A stretch of 64,000 nt of DNA, taken from the NCBI RefSeq assembly GCF_011250645.1, contig NZ_JAANNO010000005.1:90863-154862 (forward strand), read 5' to 3'. Within the stretch, counting starts at the first letter, position 1; each line of letters starts with the position of its first letter. The stretch is from Motilibacter aurantiacus. Lineage in GTDB: Bacteria; Actinomycetota; Actinomycetes; Motilibacterales; Motilibacteraceae. Below are positions 25,372 through 34,767 of the stretch, in pieces. Below the pieces are notes generated by a model. The model did not search any database. It was not told where the DNA came from and was given only the letters and a program-made list of their open reading frames with translations. The translations under genes were made by a program, and so were the position numbers.

Positions 25372-28300
25372 TCACCCGGCGGCTCCGGGCCACGGCTGAG
25401 CGGGCCCGCCGGCCACCTGGCGGGCCAGATCCGCGCCGACCCAGCCGAACAGCGCGGCAACGTCCGGGGCCGCCACCGGGGTGAGCAGCTCGCCGCCCGC
25501 GGCCCGTCTGTCCAGCTCGCCCAGTTGCTCGGCCCAGGTGCGGAAGGGCGTGCTGCGCAGGGCGTCCGGGAGCCGGACGTCCACGACTGCCTCCCCCTCC
25601 TGCGCGGCGGCCAGGCGCTGGCCCTCGACCGCGAGCAGCACCTCCTCGTGGGAGGTGCGCAGGGTGGCCACGAGCCGCCGGAGGGCCGGGTCCGTGCCGG
25701 GGCCCGCCTCGGCGTCGTCGGGGCCGACGAGCAGCAGGCATTCGCGCAGCAACGCCTCGACGTGCTCGCGGAGACGCCCCCCGAGCCCGACGGGGTAGCC
25801 GCGGAGCACGAGCTCGCCCTCGGGGCCGGGCGGCGCCGGCTCGTCCGGCCACTCGTCGTCGCCCCAGGCCGCGAGGAGCGCGTCCGGGTCGGGCTCGGCC
25901 ACCTTCGCCTCCGGGCCCAGCCGGCACCACACCGCCTTGGTCCGCGCGTCCACCCGGTGCACGCCCCACCGCTCGGACAGGCTCGCCACCAGGTCGAGCC
26001 CGCGGCCGGTGGCCGCCCGCTCGCTGTGCACGAGCCGCCGGGGCAGCGCGGGGCTGAGGTCGCGCACCTCCAGCAGCACCCCGTCCCGGTCCGGCTCGAC
26101 GAGGACCTCGACCGGGGTCGCGGCGTGCACGACGGCGTTCGTCACCAGCTCGGACACGCAGAGCTCGGCCCGGTTGGCCAGGTCGGCCGAGCCGTGCCGC
26201 AGCCGCTCCCGGACGTAGTGCCGGCAGAGCGGCACCGACGCGGCCATCGGCTCGACGAGCAGCCCGCGCTCGCGCTCGGTGCCTGCCCTGCCCTGCGGCA
26301 GCAACGGCGCGGCGAGCCGCCGGACGATGCGCACCTCCTCCCCGGTGGAGGACCGGTCGACCGTGAACGAGTCGCTGGTCGCCGCGAGGAGCACCAGCCC
26401 GCGCCCGAGGTCCGTGCTCCCCGGGGGCAGCCCGATGTGCCCGGGGGTCCGCACGATCGCCTCGACCCGGTCCTCGAACAACGACAGCCGCAGCTCGCCG
26501 ATGGCGGGCTCGTCCGGCGGCGACGTCACGGCGCAGGCCTCGTTGACGGCGACGAGCAGGTCGCTCGTCTCGTCCTCGTCGGCCCCCCAGTGCTGCATCC
26601 AGCCGCGCACCTGCGAGCGCACCCGGGCCACGCCCTCGGCGTCGTTGGGCAGCGGCATCTGCACGGCGGCCCGCAGCGCGGCCGGGTAGAGCTGCAGCCA
26701 GAGCATGGCCACGTCGTCGGTCGAGCTGCCCGGCGGCAGGAACCGCGCGACGAGCGCGTCGCAGCCGGCCCCCGGCTCGACCGGCGCGGTCGCCATCGCG
26801 TGCACGAGGTCGTCCAGCCCGCTGGTGATCGCCGACCCGGGCCGCTCGATGAGGCCGTCGGTGTAGACGAGCAGGCTCCCGCCGGGCTCCAGGAACGCGC
26901 TGGTCTCCTCGTACGTCGCGTCGGGGTACGCCCCGAGCACCACGCCCGGGTCGACGGCCAGCAGCTCGGCGCTGCCGTCGGCGCGGCGGACGACCGGCGG
27001 CAGGTGACCGGCGCTGACCGCGCGGACGCGGCCGGTCGCCGGGTCCACGGCCGCGAGCGCCAGCGTGGCCATCTCGTCCTCGCCCATGGCGAGCACGGCC
27101 TCGTTGAGCCGCTCGGCGACCTCGGCGAGCGCGAGCCCCATCTGCACGTAGATGCGCACGGCGTTGCGCAGGTTGCCCATGACCGAGGCGGCGCGCACGC
27201 CGCGTCCCATGACGTCGCCGATGACGAGCAGCACCTCGCCCGCGGGCAGCTCGAGCACGTCGTACCAGTCGCCGCCGACCTGCATGCCGCTCGTGCCCGG
27301 GAAGTAGCGGGCGGCCACTGCGCCACCGACGACCGACGGCAGCCGCTCGGGCAGGAGGCTGCGCTGCAGCGCCTCCGCGATCCCCCGCTCCCGCTCGAAG
27401 GCCGCGGCGCGGTCCACCGCGAGCGCGACCCGGTCCGCGGCCGGCTGGAGCAGCTGCAGGTCGTCGGAGCCGAACTTCGCCAGCTCCGGGGAGGCGACGG
27501 TGAGGACACCGACGACGTTGCCCTCGACGATCAGGGGCACGGCGATGAGGCTGCGCAGCCCGGCCAGCTGCATCGTCGGGCGGTACGTCGGCGCCCCCGT
27601 CGCACCGGGCGAGCCGAGGTCGGGCACGATCACCGGCTGGGCGTCGCGGGCGACGCGGCCGCCGACCCCGACGCCGACCGGCATCGACCGGTCCTCCCCC
27701 TCCGGCTCGGGCATCCCGTGGGTCGCGCGCACCACGAGCCGGGTGCCGGTGTCGTCGACCAGCAGGACCGAGCCGCTGGTGGCCCCGAGGACGTGCACGA
27801 CCCGGTCGAGCATCTCGTGCAGCAGGTCGTCGAAGGGCAGCTGCGCCAGGCTCGCCTCGGTGATGCTCTGCAGCTGGGCGAGCCGCTCCCGGGACGCCCG
27901 CTCCGACGCCAGCAGCGCGTCGGTCGCGGCCTCGGCCCGCTTGCGCTCGGAGATGTCCGTGACGACGCAGATGACCAGGCCGGGGGCGCCGGCGGCGACC
28001 GCGAGCCCGACCTCGACGGGGAACTGGGAGCCGTCCTTGCGGCGGGCCGCGAGGTCGCGCCCGTGCCCCATGAGCCGGGTCTCCGGGTCGAGGAGGAAGC
28101 GGCGGCGCAGCCCCGGGTGGTCGATCGCGTCCGGGTGCGGCAGCAGGACGTCGACCAGCTCGCCGACGAGCTCGCCGTGGGCGTACCCGAAGACCCGCTC
28201 GGCGGCCGGGTTGATGGCGACGATGCGCCCGTCGGAGTCGACGAGCAGCATCCCGTTGGGCGCCGACTCCAGGATGAGCTGGGCGGTGGCCTCCTGGCGG

Positions 28301-28764
28301 CGCAGGGCCTGCTCGGCCTGCACCCGCTCGGTGACGTCCGCGACGATCGCTCCCACTCCGACGACCCGGCGGCGGCGGCGGTCGTAGATCGGGTAGAAGC
28401 GCTCCTCCCAGAAGCGGCGCCCGGGGGCGGCGGGCGTCTCGCCCTCGATCCGGATCGGCGGCGACACCTCGCCGCGGAAGGCGGCCTCGATCATGGGGAG
28501 GTACTGCTGCGGGTCGATCGCGGGCAGCAGCTCCATCGGCGTACGCCCGAGGTGGGCCTCGACGGGGAGCCCGTTCATCTGCGCGAGCAGCGGGTTGATC
28601 CGCTGGAACCGCAGCGCCCGGTCGAAGGTCGCGAAGCCGAGCGGGCTGCTCGCGAGCACCTCTTCGATGTCCGGCGCCGGGCTCACCAGTCGGCGCAGGG
28701 CGGCCGCCAGCGACGACGCCAGCGCAGGCGCGCGGCCGGCCGCGTCCCGCGGACGAGACACCAC
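25372..28764 (-). CDS. PAS-PAS-GAF-SpoIIE phosphatase with two HATPase domains
   Basis: A 1130-residue multidomain signalling protein. In order: PAS (about 35-145), PAS (155-275), GAF (300-455), SpoIIE-type PP2C (480-690) with GGDWYDVLE, IGDVMGRG, YTDGLIERP and DDVAM, then two RsbW-like HATPase domains (about 700-820 and 845-950) and an unassigned C-terminal domain of about 175 residues. The second HATPase has a good N-box (SELVTNAVVH) and G-box (ATGRGL). The first has NEACAV where NAxxH should follow, so it is probably inactive. GGAGGAG precedes GTG codons at 28764 and 28761. Phosphatase and kinase of a partner-switching module are thus on one chain. Confidence 0.9.
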   Translation of the reverse strand: MVSRPRDAAGRAPALASSLAAALRRLVSPAPDIEEVLASSPLGFATFDRALRFQRINPLLAQMNGLPVEAHLGRTPMELLPAIDPQQYLPMIEAAFRGEVSPPIRIEGETPAAPGRRFWEERFYPIYDRRRRRVVGVGAIVADVTERVQAEQALRRQEATAQLILESAPNGMLLVDSDGRIVAINPAAERVFGYAHGELVGELVDVLLPHPDAIDHPGLRRRFLLDPETRLMGHGRDLAARRKDGSQFPVEVGLAVAAGAPGLVICVVTDISERKRAEAATDALLASERASRERLAQLQSITEASLAQLPFDDLLHEMLDRVVHVLGATSGSVLLVDDTGTRLVVRATHGMPEPEGEDRSMPVGVGVGGRVARDAQPVIVPDLGSPGATGAPTYRPTMQLAGLRSLIAVPLIVEGNVVGVLTVASPELAKFGSDDLQLLQPAADRVALAVDRAAAFERERGIAEALQRSLLPERLPSVVGGAVAARYFPGTSGMQVGGDWYDVLELPAGEVLLVIGDVMGRGVRAASVMGNLRNAVRIYVQMGLALAEVAERLNEAVLAMGEDEMATLALAAVDPATGRVRAVSAGHLPPVVRRADGSAELLAVDPGVVLGAYPDATYEETSAFLEPGGSLLVYTDGLIERPGSAITSGLDDLVHAMATAPVEPGAGCDALVARFLPPGSSTDDVAMLWLQLYPAALRAAVQMPLPNDAEGVARVRSQVRGWMQHWGADEDETSDLLVAVNEACAVTSPPDEPAIGELRLSLFEDRVEAIVRTPGHIGLPPGSTDLGRGLVLLAATSDSFTVDRSSTGEEVRIVRRLAAPLLPQGRAGTERERGLLVEPMAASVPLCRHYVRERLRHGSADLANRAELCVSELVTNAVVHAATPVEVLVEPDRDGVLLEVRDLSPALPRRLVHSERAATGRGLDLVASLSERWGVHRVDARTKAVWCRLGPEAKVAEPDPDALLAAWGDDEWPDEPAPPGPEGELVLRGYPVGLGGRLREHVEALLRECLLLVGPDDAEAGPGTDPALRRLVATLRTSHEEVLLAVEGQRLAAAQEGEAVVDVRLPDALRSTPFRTWAEQLGELDRRAAGGELLTPVAAPDVAALFGWVGADLARQVAGGPAQPWPGAAG

Positions 28765-28949
28765 GAGCTCCTCCGTCCTACCCGCGGGCGGGCGGCTCCC
28801 CACTGCCGCTTCTTGGCACGGGTCGTCGCGACCGGACGACCGGTCCGTACTTACCCGGCCGTCGCTGTTCTACAAGCCTTGCTGCTCGGCGAGGGTAGGC
28901 CTCCTCGAGCGGCCGGCGACCTGCCACGCCGGCATGGCCCCCGGACGGC

Positions 28950-29471
28950 TCAGTGCGTGTGCCGGTGCGCGCCGTACTGCCCGCGGTACCACAGCAGCGG
29001 CTCGTCGTCGGCCGGCGTGGCGGCCGAGCGCACCTCGCCCACCAGGATGCTGTGGTCGCCGCCGTCGTGGACCGCGTGGGTCGTGCACTCGAGGGTCGCG
29101 AGGGCGGTCGAGAGCAGGGGCACCCCGGTGGCCGCGCCCCGGACGAACGGGACCCGCTCCAGCTGGCCGTGCAGCGGCCGCCCGCGGGTCGCGAGCCAGC
29201 CCGCGGTCGCCCGGTCGTGCTGTCCCAGGATCGAGACGCCCCACACCCCCGCCGACACCGCCGCGTCGTGGAACCGCGCCTCGATGTCGACGCACACGAG
29301 GACGAGCAGCGGGTCGAGCGAGACCGAGGTGAACGCGTTCGCGGTCATGCCGTAGTCGTTGCCGCCCCACGTCGTGGTGAGCACGGTGACGCCGGTCGCG
29401 AAGCGGCCGACCACGCGGCGGAACGCGTCCGGGTCGGGCGGGACGGGCAGGGGGACGGCGGGCACGGTCAT
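28950..29471 (-). CDS. Flavin reductase domain protein
   Basis: A 173-residue FMN-binding split-barrel protein of the flavin reductase family (FRRVVGRFATGVTVLTT, YGMTANAFTSVSLDP, FHDAAVSAGVWGVSIL). Such proteins reduce free FMN or FAD with NAD(P)H for a partner monooxygenase. No monooxygenase lies nearby, so the partner is unknown. The C-terminal GQYGAHRHTH is His-rich. A TAGGCT hexamer lies 9 nt before the ATG. Confidence 0.88.
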   Translation of the reverse strand: MTVPAVPLPVPPDPDAFRRVVGRFATGVTVLTTTWGGNDYGMTANAFTSVSLDPLLVLVCVDIEARFHDAAVSAGVWGVSILGQHDRATAGWLATRGRPLHGQLERVPFVRGAATGVPLLSTALATLECTTHAVHDGGDHSILVGEVRSAATPADDEPLLWYRGQYGAHRHTH

Positions 29472-29483
29472 CGCGCGCCGAGC

Positions 29484-29888
29484 CTACGTGAGCGGCGGGC
29501 GCCCCTCCGCCGACGGCCGCTTGCGCAACGTGCCCGAAACGTTCACGACCGCGCAGAGGCCGACGACGAGCATCCCGCCGTACGCCCAGCAGTAGCCGAT
29601 CGTGTCGCCGGGGACGACGACGTCGCCCTCCGGGCGCGCCGCGGCCAACGGGAGCGCTGCCGCCGCCCAGGCCAGCGGGGTGACGAGCGACGGCACCAGG
29701 GAGCGGGTGAGCGAGCCGGCGAGGACGACCGCGGCGCCGCTCGCGACCAGCCCCGCCACCAGCCCGGCCGGCAGCCCGCCGGGGCGCGACTCCTGCAGGA
29801 ACGAGCCGGCGACGCCGGTCACGAGCCCCAGGACCGCGCCGAGCACCGAGGCCACGGCCGCCGCTGCGACATCGGCACGGGTGCTCAC
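29484..29888 (-). CDS. Small membrane protein, DUF6113-like
   Basis: A 134-residue protein with about four membrane segments (residues 10-30, 40-60, 66-85 and 98-118) and a polar tail ending GRPPLT. Small membrane proteins of this kind (DUF6113) occur beside mshB in other actinomycetes, which supports but does not prove the family name. Function unknown. TAGCAT lies 8 nt before the GTG. Confidence 0.65.
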   Translation of the reverse strand: MSTRADVAAAAVASVLGAVLGLVTGVAGSFLQESRPGGLPAGLVAGLVASGAAVVLAGSLTRSLVPSLVTPLAWAAAALPLAAARPEGDVVVPGDTIGYCWAYGGMLVVGLCAVVNVSGTLRKRPSAEGRPPLT

Positions 29889-29899
29889 GCCGTCGGATG

Positions 29900-31894
29900 C
29901 TACGGCGCCTGCACCGGTCCCGCGGGCCGCACCGGGGCGTCGGCGGCAGCCGGGAGCGGCGCGGGCACGTCGCGCCCCCGCAGGTCGATGACCTCGGGCG
30001 CGGCCCCGCCCGCGGCCGCAGCGGTGAGCACGTCCGTGATCTCGGACCCCACGAGCTCGTGCCGCTCGAGCAGCGCGTCGCGCAGCGCCTCGACCAGGTG
30101 CCGGTTGCGCCCGAGCAGCTCGCGCACCGCGGCCTTCTGCGCCTGCAGCAGCGCCTCGACCCGCTCGCGCCCCTCCCGGTCGCCGATGACGCGGCCGACC
30201 AGGTTGGTGTCCGCGAGGGCGTTGGCCTGCACCGCCGCGTACGACACCAGCGTGTCGTCCATGCCCGCGACGCCGACCATCTGCGCGGCCACGCCGGTGG
30301 CGTACTGCAGGTCGCCGCTGGGACCGGTGGAGACGTCACCGAGGAAGAGCTCCTCCGCGACCTGGCCACCCATCGCGATCTGCACGAGCCCGGTGAGCTC
30401 GGCACGGGAGCGGGTGAAGACGTCCTCCCGGTCGCCGTGGGCGAGCAGGCCGAGGGCGTCGCGCCGCTTGACGATGGTGAGGATCTCCAACCGGCGCTGC
30501 GGGGCGACGAGCCAGGCCACCGTCGCGTGGCCGGCCTCGTGCGTCGCGATGAGCCGCGCCTCGTGGTCGGTGTACGCCACCGGCTGGGCGATGCCGACCT
30601 CCAGCAGCATGCGGGCCTGCTCCACGTCGCGCCACGTCATCGCCCGCCGGCCCTCGCGCAGCGCCTGCACGAGCGCCTCGTCGAGCAGGCCCTCGAGCCG
30701 CGCCGGGCTGTAGCCCGTGGTCACGGCGGCCAGGGCGTCGCGGCGCTCGGCCTCGTCCAGCTCGTTCGTGTGCGCCTTGCGGGCCAGGAAGTGGTCGACG
30801 AGCTCGCGCCGCCCGGCCTTGGTCGGCAGCTCGAAGCTGAGCCGCGCGTCGAACCGGCCCGGCCGCAGCAGCGCGGGGTCGAGGGCGTCGGCCCGGTTCG
30901 TCGACGCCACGAGCAGGATGTTCGGCCGCTCCGCGCGCGGGCCGCGCAGCTGGCGGTGCGCGGGGAGCAGCGCGTTGACCGCGTCCACCAGGCGGCCCGC
31001 GAGCTTGTGCGCGCCGCTCGGCTCGTCGAAGGACTGCATCTGGACGAGCAGCTCGTTGACGATGTGCTGCACGTCCCCGCCGCCCTGCGTGTACGCGGTG
31101 GTCACGGCCCCGGAAGCGGCCGGTGCGGCCTGCGCGGGCAGGCCCTCCAGCCCGCCGCAGCCGAGGACGGTGGCGCGGGCCGGGGCCGGCACGGCGGCCA
31201 TCCCCCCGCGCGCCATGGCGATCGCGTCGAACTCGTCGATGAAGCCGACCGCGCCGCCGTGCTTGCGGGCCGCCTTGCGCAGCGCGGTGAAGTACTGGCG
31301 CACCTTGCGCTGCGACGCCCCCTGAAGACCGGAGACGAACGATGTCGCGGTGGCGAAGAGGAAGGGCACGCCTGCCTCGGCGGCGAGCGCCTTGGCCGTG
31401 TGGGTCTTGCCGGTGCCCGGCCCGCCCTCGAAGAGCAGCCCGCGGCGCGGGCGGCCGCCCATCTGCTCGGCGAACTCGCGGTGGGCGAGGAACAGCTGCA
31501 GGGAGCGGACGACCTCGTCCTTGACCACGTCGATCCCGACGACCTCGTCGAGGGTGACGTCGAGCTGCTCGGGCCGCACCACGGTGTGCGGGGACCGCCC
31601 GCCGGCGCGCATCTGCCACAGCAGCAGGCCGATGAGCGCGACGGGGTAGGCGAAGGCGGCGACGATCAGCCAGTCCGGCTGCGGGAAGCCCCATCCGACC
31701 GGGTCGCCGGTCAGCAGCCGGAACCACAGGAAGGCCGCGAGGGGCGCCAGCCACAGGGCGATCCGCCGCAGCCGGCGCAGCCGCTGCCGCTCCCGGTCAC
31801 GGGCCACGTCCGCCCGGTCGCGCCCGGCGCGCAGGCCTCTCGCCCCCGAGGAAATGTCGAGCAGGGACTCGGGCGGCGCGGCAGGCGGGGTCAC
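29900..31894 (-). CDS. FtsH-like AAA+ membrane metalloprotease, atypical
   Basis: A 664-residue membrane protease. Two membrane helices (about 45-62 and 74-94) are joined by only about a dozen residues, where FtsH has a large extracytoplasmic domain. The AAA module has Walker A GGPGTGKT (157-164), Walker B FIDEFD (218-223) and the second region of homology ASTNRADALDPALLRPGRFD (330-349). The peptidase has HEAGH (452-456). About 110 residues separate Walker B from the second homology region, some 60 more than in FtsH, and the pore loop reads FVS rather than FVG. Start GTG chosen by homology. It is not the housekeeping FtsH. Confidence 0.85.
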   Translation of the reverse strand: MTPPAAPPESLLDISSGARGLRAGRDRADVARDRERQRLRRLRRIALWLAPLAAFLWFRLLTGDPVGWGFPQPDWLIVAAFAYPVALIGLLLWQMRAGGRSPHTVVRPEQLDVTLDEVVGIDVVKDEVVRSLQLFLAHREFAEQMGGRPRRGLLFEGGPGTGKTHTAKALAAEAGVPFLFATATSFVSGLQGASQRKVRQYFTALRKAARKHGGAVGFIDEFDAIAMARGGMAAVPAPARATVLGCGGLEGLPAQAAPAASGAVTTAYTQGGGDVQHIVNELLVQMQSFDEPSGAHKLAGRLVDAVNALLPAHRQLRGPRAERPNILLVASTNRADALDPALLRPGRFDARLSFELPTKAGRRELVDHFLARKAHTNELDEAERRDALAAVTTGYSPARLEGLLDEALVQALREGRRAMTWRDVEQARMLLEVGIAQPVAYTDHEARLIATHEAGHATVAWLVAPQRRLEILTIVKRRDALGLLAHGDREDVFTRSRAELTGLVQIAMGGQVAEELFLGDVSTGPSGDLQYATGVAAQMVGVAGMDDTLVSYAAVQANALADTNLVGRVIGDREGRERVEALLQAQKAAVRELLGRNRHLVEALRDALLERHELVGSEITDVLTAAAAGGAAPEVIDLRGRDVPAPLPAAADAPVRPAGPVQAP

Positions 31895-32011
31895 CCTGCC
31901 GATCCTGCGTCCGCCCCGGCCGGGCCGCCAGGGCTGTCCCCGCCAGAGCACGCGACCGGGGCGGAGAACCACCCGTTCGGCCCATCCAGCCGGCCCGCGA
32001 CGGGCCGAAGG

Positions 32012-33016
32012 TCAGAGCCCGGTGAAGAGGTCGTCCTCGACGCCGTCCGGGACCGCCCGCTCGCCGCGCACCTGCCGGTAGTGCTCGATCGCCCAGACCT
32101 CGTCGCCGAGGTTGTTCGACAGCGCGAAGAAGGGGCCGTCGAGCGAGATCTGCGTCGCGTGCGCCCGCATGGCCGCGAGCTTGGCCGCGACGTACCCGGT
32201 GCCGTCGACGGCCGCGGTGATCTGGTCGTCCGGGACGACGAAGGACGGCATCTCCCCCTCGGGGTCCATGCCCTCGAACGAGGTGGTGTCCCCCGCCTCG
32301 CGCAGCCGGCGCAGCCCTTCCCTGAGCCGCGATTCCGGCATCGCGTTCCAGTAGACCTTCTGCGTGCGCCAGGGCTCGCGGCCCTCGGCGTCGACGTGCG
32401 CCGGGTCCGCGGCGAGCTCCAGGCCGCGCATCGCGGCGCGGTGGGCCTGGATGTGGTCGGGGTGGCCGTAGCCGCCGTTCTCGTCGTAGGTCACGAGGAC
32501 CTGCGGGCGCACCTCGCGGATGACGTCGGCGACGAGCCGCGCCGCCTCCTCGAGGTCGGCCTGCCAGAAGCAGTCCGGCCGGTCGTTCGTGGCCAGCCCC
32601 ATCATCCCGGAGTCGCGCCAGCGGCCGGGGCCGCCGAGGAAGCGGAAGTCGCGCACGCCGAGGGCCTCCATGGCCGTCGCGAGCTCCTCGACGCGGTGCT
32701 CGCCGAGCCGGTCCTCGCGGTCGGCCGCGAGGTGCGCGAGCTCGGGGACGAGGACCTCCCCCTCCTCCCCCAGCGTGCAGGTCAGCAGCGTGACGTGCGC
32801 GCCCTCGGCGGCGTACTTCGCCATCGTCACGCCGTTGTTGATGCTCTCGTCGTCGGGGTGCGCGTGGACGAGCAGGATGCGGCGTGGGATGTCCAGGATC
32901 GCCATCTCGCGCTCGGCCTCCGCGGTCAGCGGGGTCGCCTCGACCGCGGCCGCGGCCTCGTCCAGCGCCGCGCGCTCCTCGGAGAAGGGCCCGTCCTCGG
33001 GGGTGCCGGTCGTCAT
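32012..33016 (-). CDS. mshB: Mycothiol synthesis deacetylase MshB
   Basis: A 334-residue PIG-L family zinc deacetylase that removes acetate from GlcNAc-inositol, the second enzyme-specific step of mycothiol synthesis. Zinc and catalytic residues are in HAHPDDES and [29 protein letters not shown] and [12 protein letters not shown] favour MshB over the related conjugate amidase Mca. About 38 residues precede the usual start; an internal ATG at 32905 is an alternative. TACGCT 7 nt before 33016 supports a leaderless start there. Rv1170 is the equivalent. Confidence 0.9.
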   Translation of the reverse strand: MTTGTPEDGPFSEERAALDEAAAAVEATPLTAEAEREMAILDIPRRILLVHAHPDDESINNGVTMAKYAAEGAHVTLLTCTLGEEGEVLVPELAHLAADREDRLGEHRVEELATAMEALGVRDFRFLGGPGRWRDSGMMGLATNDRPDCFWQADLEEAARLVADVIREVRPQVLVTYDENGGYGHPDHIQAHRAAMRGLELAADPAHVDAEGREPWRTQKVYWNAMPESRLREGLRRLREAGDTTSFEGMDPEGEMPSFVVPDDQITAAVDGTGYVAAKLAAMRAHATQISLDGPFFALSNNLGDEVWAIEHYRQVRGERAVPDGVEDDLFTGL

Positions 33017-33023
33017 GCGGCCG

Positions 33024-33029
33024 AGCGTA
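33024..33029 (-). promoter_or_regulatory. -10 element TACGCT, leaderless mshB
   Basis: Minus-strand TACGCT lies 7 nt before the ATG at 33016. Confidence 0.45.
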
Positions 33030-33053
33030 CGGCTCGGCGGTCCCGGAACGCCG

Positions 33054-33090
33054 GACGGCGCCGCCGGGACCGTGTCCCGGCGGCGCCGTC
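33054..33090 (-). terminator. Terminator after the first subtilase
   Basis: A perfect 17-bp stem (33054-33070 with 33074-33090) closed by a 3-nt loop, 14 nt after the subtilase stop and just upstream of the mshB promoter. Confidence 0.85.
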
Positions 33091-33104
33091 GCGAGGAGCG
33101 GGCG

Positions 33105-34538
33105 TCAGCTGACGGCGTCGAGCGCGTCCACGAGGCCGTACCCGAACAGCGAGTTGTACGCCGTGGTGCCCGTGCACTGGGCCGCGGCCGCGCCGGTGGT
33201 CGGGCAGGCCAGCGGGTCCGCCTGGGCGCGCAGCGCGGCGAGGACCTCGGCCTGGCCGGCCCGCGGGTGCGCGCTCTTGTAGAGGGCCGCGACGCCGGCG
33301 ACGTGCGGCGATGCCATCGAGGTGCCGCTCTTGAGCCCGTAGCGCCCGTTGAGGACGGTCGAGAGGACGCTCGAGCCCGGGGCGGCCACGTCGATGTGCC
33401 CGAGACCGTAGTTCGAGAAGCTCGACTTCGCCTTCGCCTGCGTCACGGACGCCACGCTGACGACGCCGCCGGCCTCGGCCGGCAGGTGCAGGCAGTCGTC
33501 GCTCACCGGACGGGTGACGGGGCCGGAGTCGTTCGGGCTGGTGGTGTCCGTCGTCTTGTTCGCGAGGTCGTAGTTCTGGTTGCCCGCGGCGGCGACGTTG
33601 AGCACGTCCTGCTTGTGCGAGTACGCGACGGCGCGGCGGACGGCCTCGGCGGCTGCGGCCTGGTCGGGGTCGTTCGCGCACCAGAACAGCCACGGGTCGA
33701 TGTAGTAGCTGTTGTTGGTGACGTCCATCTTGTGCTCGGCGGCCCACATGAAGCCGCAGATGGCGGACTCGGGGTAGATGAAGCCCTCGTCGCTGACGAC
33801 CTTGACCGAGGCGATGCGGACGCCCGGGGCCACGCCCACCATGCCGATGCCGTTGCGAGCGGCGGCGACGGTCCCGGCGACGTGGGTGCCGTGGTCGCTG
33901 GTGGTGGGCAGCCAGGACGCCCGCGTGGTGTCGGCCTTGCCGGTGATGCATCCGGCCGAGCTGGCCGCGTCGACGTTGGGCGCGAGGTCGGGGTGGGTGT
34001 CCTCGACGCCGCTGTCGAGGATGCCCACGAGGACCTTGCGGCTGCCGTCCTCGAGGACCTGGGCCTGATCGGCCTTGATGAGCGGGAGGTCCCACTGCTG
34101 GGCCTCGAGCGGGTCGGCGGCGCTCTGCGCGCCGGTCGCCACCGGCGTGTCGATCAGGGTCGTCTCGTCCTCGGACTGCACGACCGCGGTGGTGCGCGTC
34201 GCGCCGACCGAGTCGACGACCTTCGGGCCGAGGGAGCGCAGGTTGGCCGCGAAGCCGGGGTCGGTGGACCGGGCGACGACCACGCCGATCTTGCGGTAGG
34301 TCTCGACGACCGTGCCGCCGAAGGCCTCGACCCACTCGGCCGCCTCGCGGGTGCTCGAGGAGTTGGCCTTGGTGTTGACGACGTAGCTGAGCAGCGGGCC
34401 TTCGACGGCCGCGGGGGCGGCCACGGCGCCGGGCGTCGCCGAGGCGGTCGCCGCGGGGGCGACGGCACCGACGGCGGACAGCGCCAGGACGGCGGCGGCG
34501 ACACCGAGCCGGGACCGCCGGCTTCTCGCGTTCGGCAA
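33105..34538 (-). CDS. Secreted subtilisin-like serine protease (first copy)
   Basis: A 477-residue S8 peptidase. The signal peptide ([20 protein letters not shown]) is followed by an I9-type propeptide ([14 protein letters not shown] to about residue 110). The catalytic triad is Asp in [15 protein letters not shown], His in DHGTHVAGT and Ser in [15 protein letters not shown] at 34538 is taken as the start because AGGAGG lies 6-8 nt before it and the length then equals that of the adjacent paralogue. Cysteines near CGFMW, FWC, DDC and ACP suggest disulphides. It would supply peptides outside the cell. Confidence 0.9.
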   Translation of the reverse strand: MPNARSRRSRLGVAAAVLALSAVGAVAPAATASATPGAVAAPAAVEGPLLSYVVNTKANSSSTREAAEWVEAFGGTVVETYRKIGVVVARSTDPGFAANLRSLGPKVVDSVGATRTTAVVQSEDETTLIDTPVATGAQSAADPLEAQQWDLPLIKADQAQVLEDGSRKVLVGILDSGVEDTHPDLAPNVDAASSAGCITGKADTTRASWLPTTSDHGTHVAGTVAAARNGIGMVGVAPGVRIASVKVVSDEGFIYPESAICGFMWAAEHKMDVTNNSYYIDPWLFWCANDPDQAAAAEAVRRAVAYSHKQDVLNVAAAGNQNYDLANKTTDTTSPNDSGPVTRPVSDDCLHLPAEAGGVVSVASVTQAKAKSSFSNYGLGHIDVAAPGSSVLSTVLNGRYGLKSGTSMASPHVAGVAALYKSAHPRAGQAEVLAALRAQADPLACPTTGAAAAQCTGTTAYNSLFGYGLVDALDAVS

Positions 34539-34589
34539 AGCTCCTCCTGGAGCGTCAGGGACAAGCCCGCACAGTTCGGACGAAGCGGG

Positions 34590-34595
34590 AGAATA
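34590..34595 (-). promoter_or_regulatory. -10 element TATTCT of the first subtilase
   Basis: Minus-strand TATTCT lies about 50 nt before the TTG start, leaving a short leader with the AGGAGG site. No convincing -35 is seen. Confidence 0.35.
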
Positions 34596-34676
34596 GCCCG
34601 ACCTTCTGCCGGGATCTTTGCCCCCGGCCACGACCGTTGCCGGAGCGTTATGAACCGCCACCCCGCCCCGGACGCG

Positions 34677-34757
34677 CGACGGCCGCCGTCCCCGCGGGAA
34701 CGACGGCCGTCGAGGAGAGGGCGCCCCTCCGGCCCGTCGGCCGGCAGCGGGGCGCCC
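34677..34757 (-). terminator. Two hairpins after the second subtilase
   Basis: GGGCGCCCC/GGGGCGCCC (34719-34727 with 34749-34757) begins 10 nt after the stop of the second subtilase. A second 9-bp stem CGACGGCCG/CGGCCGTCG follows (34677-34685 with 34704-34712). Together they should separate the two subtilase transcripts. Confidence 0.7.
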
Positions 34758-34767
34758 TCGCCCGGCG

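Noticed and set aside
25144-29355. A 1403-codon open frame on the plus strand
   Set aside because: It lies opposite the SpoIIE/HATPase gene and flavin reductase. Its translation is Arg/Gly/His-rich with no domain, which is the usual shadow of a high-GC gene on the other strand.
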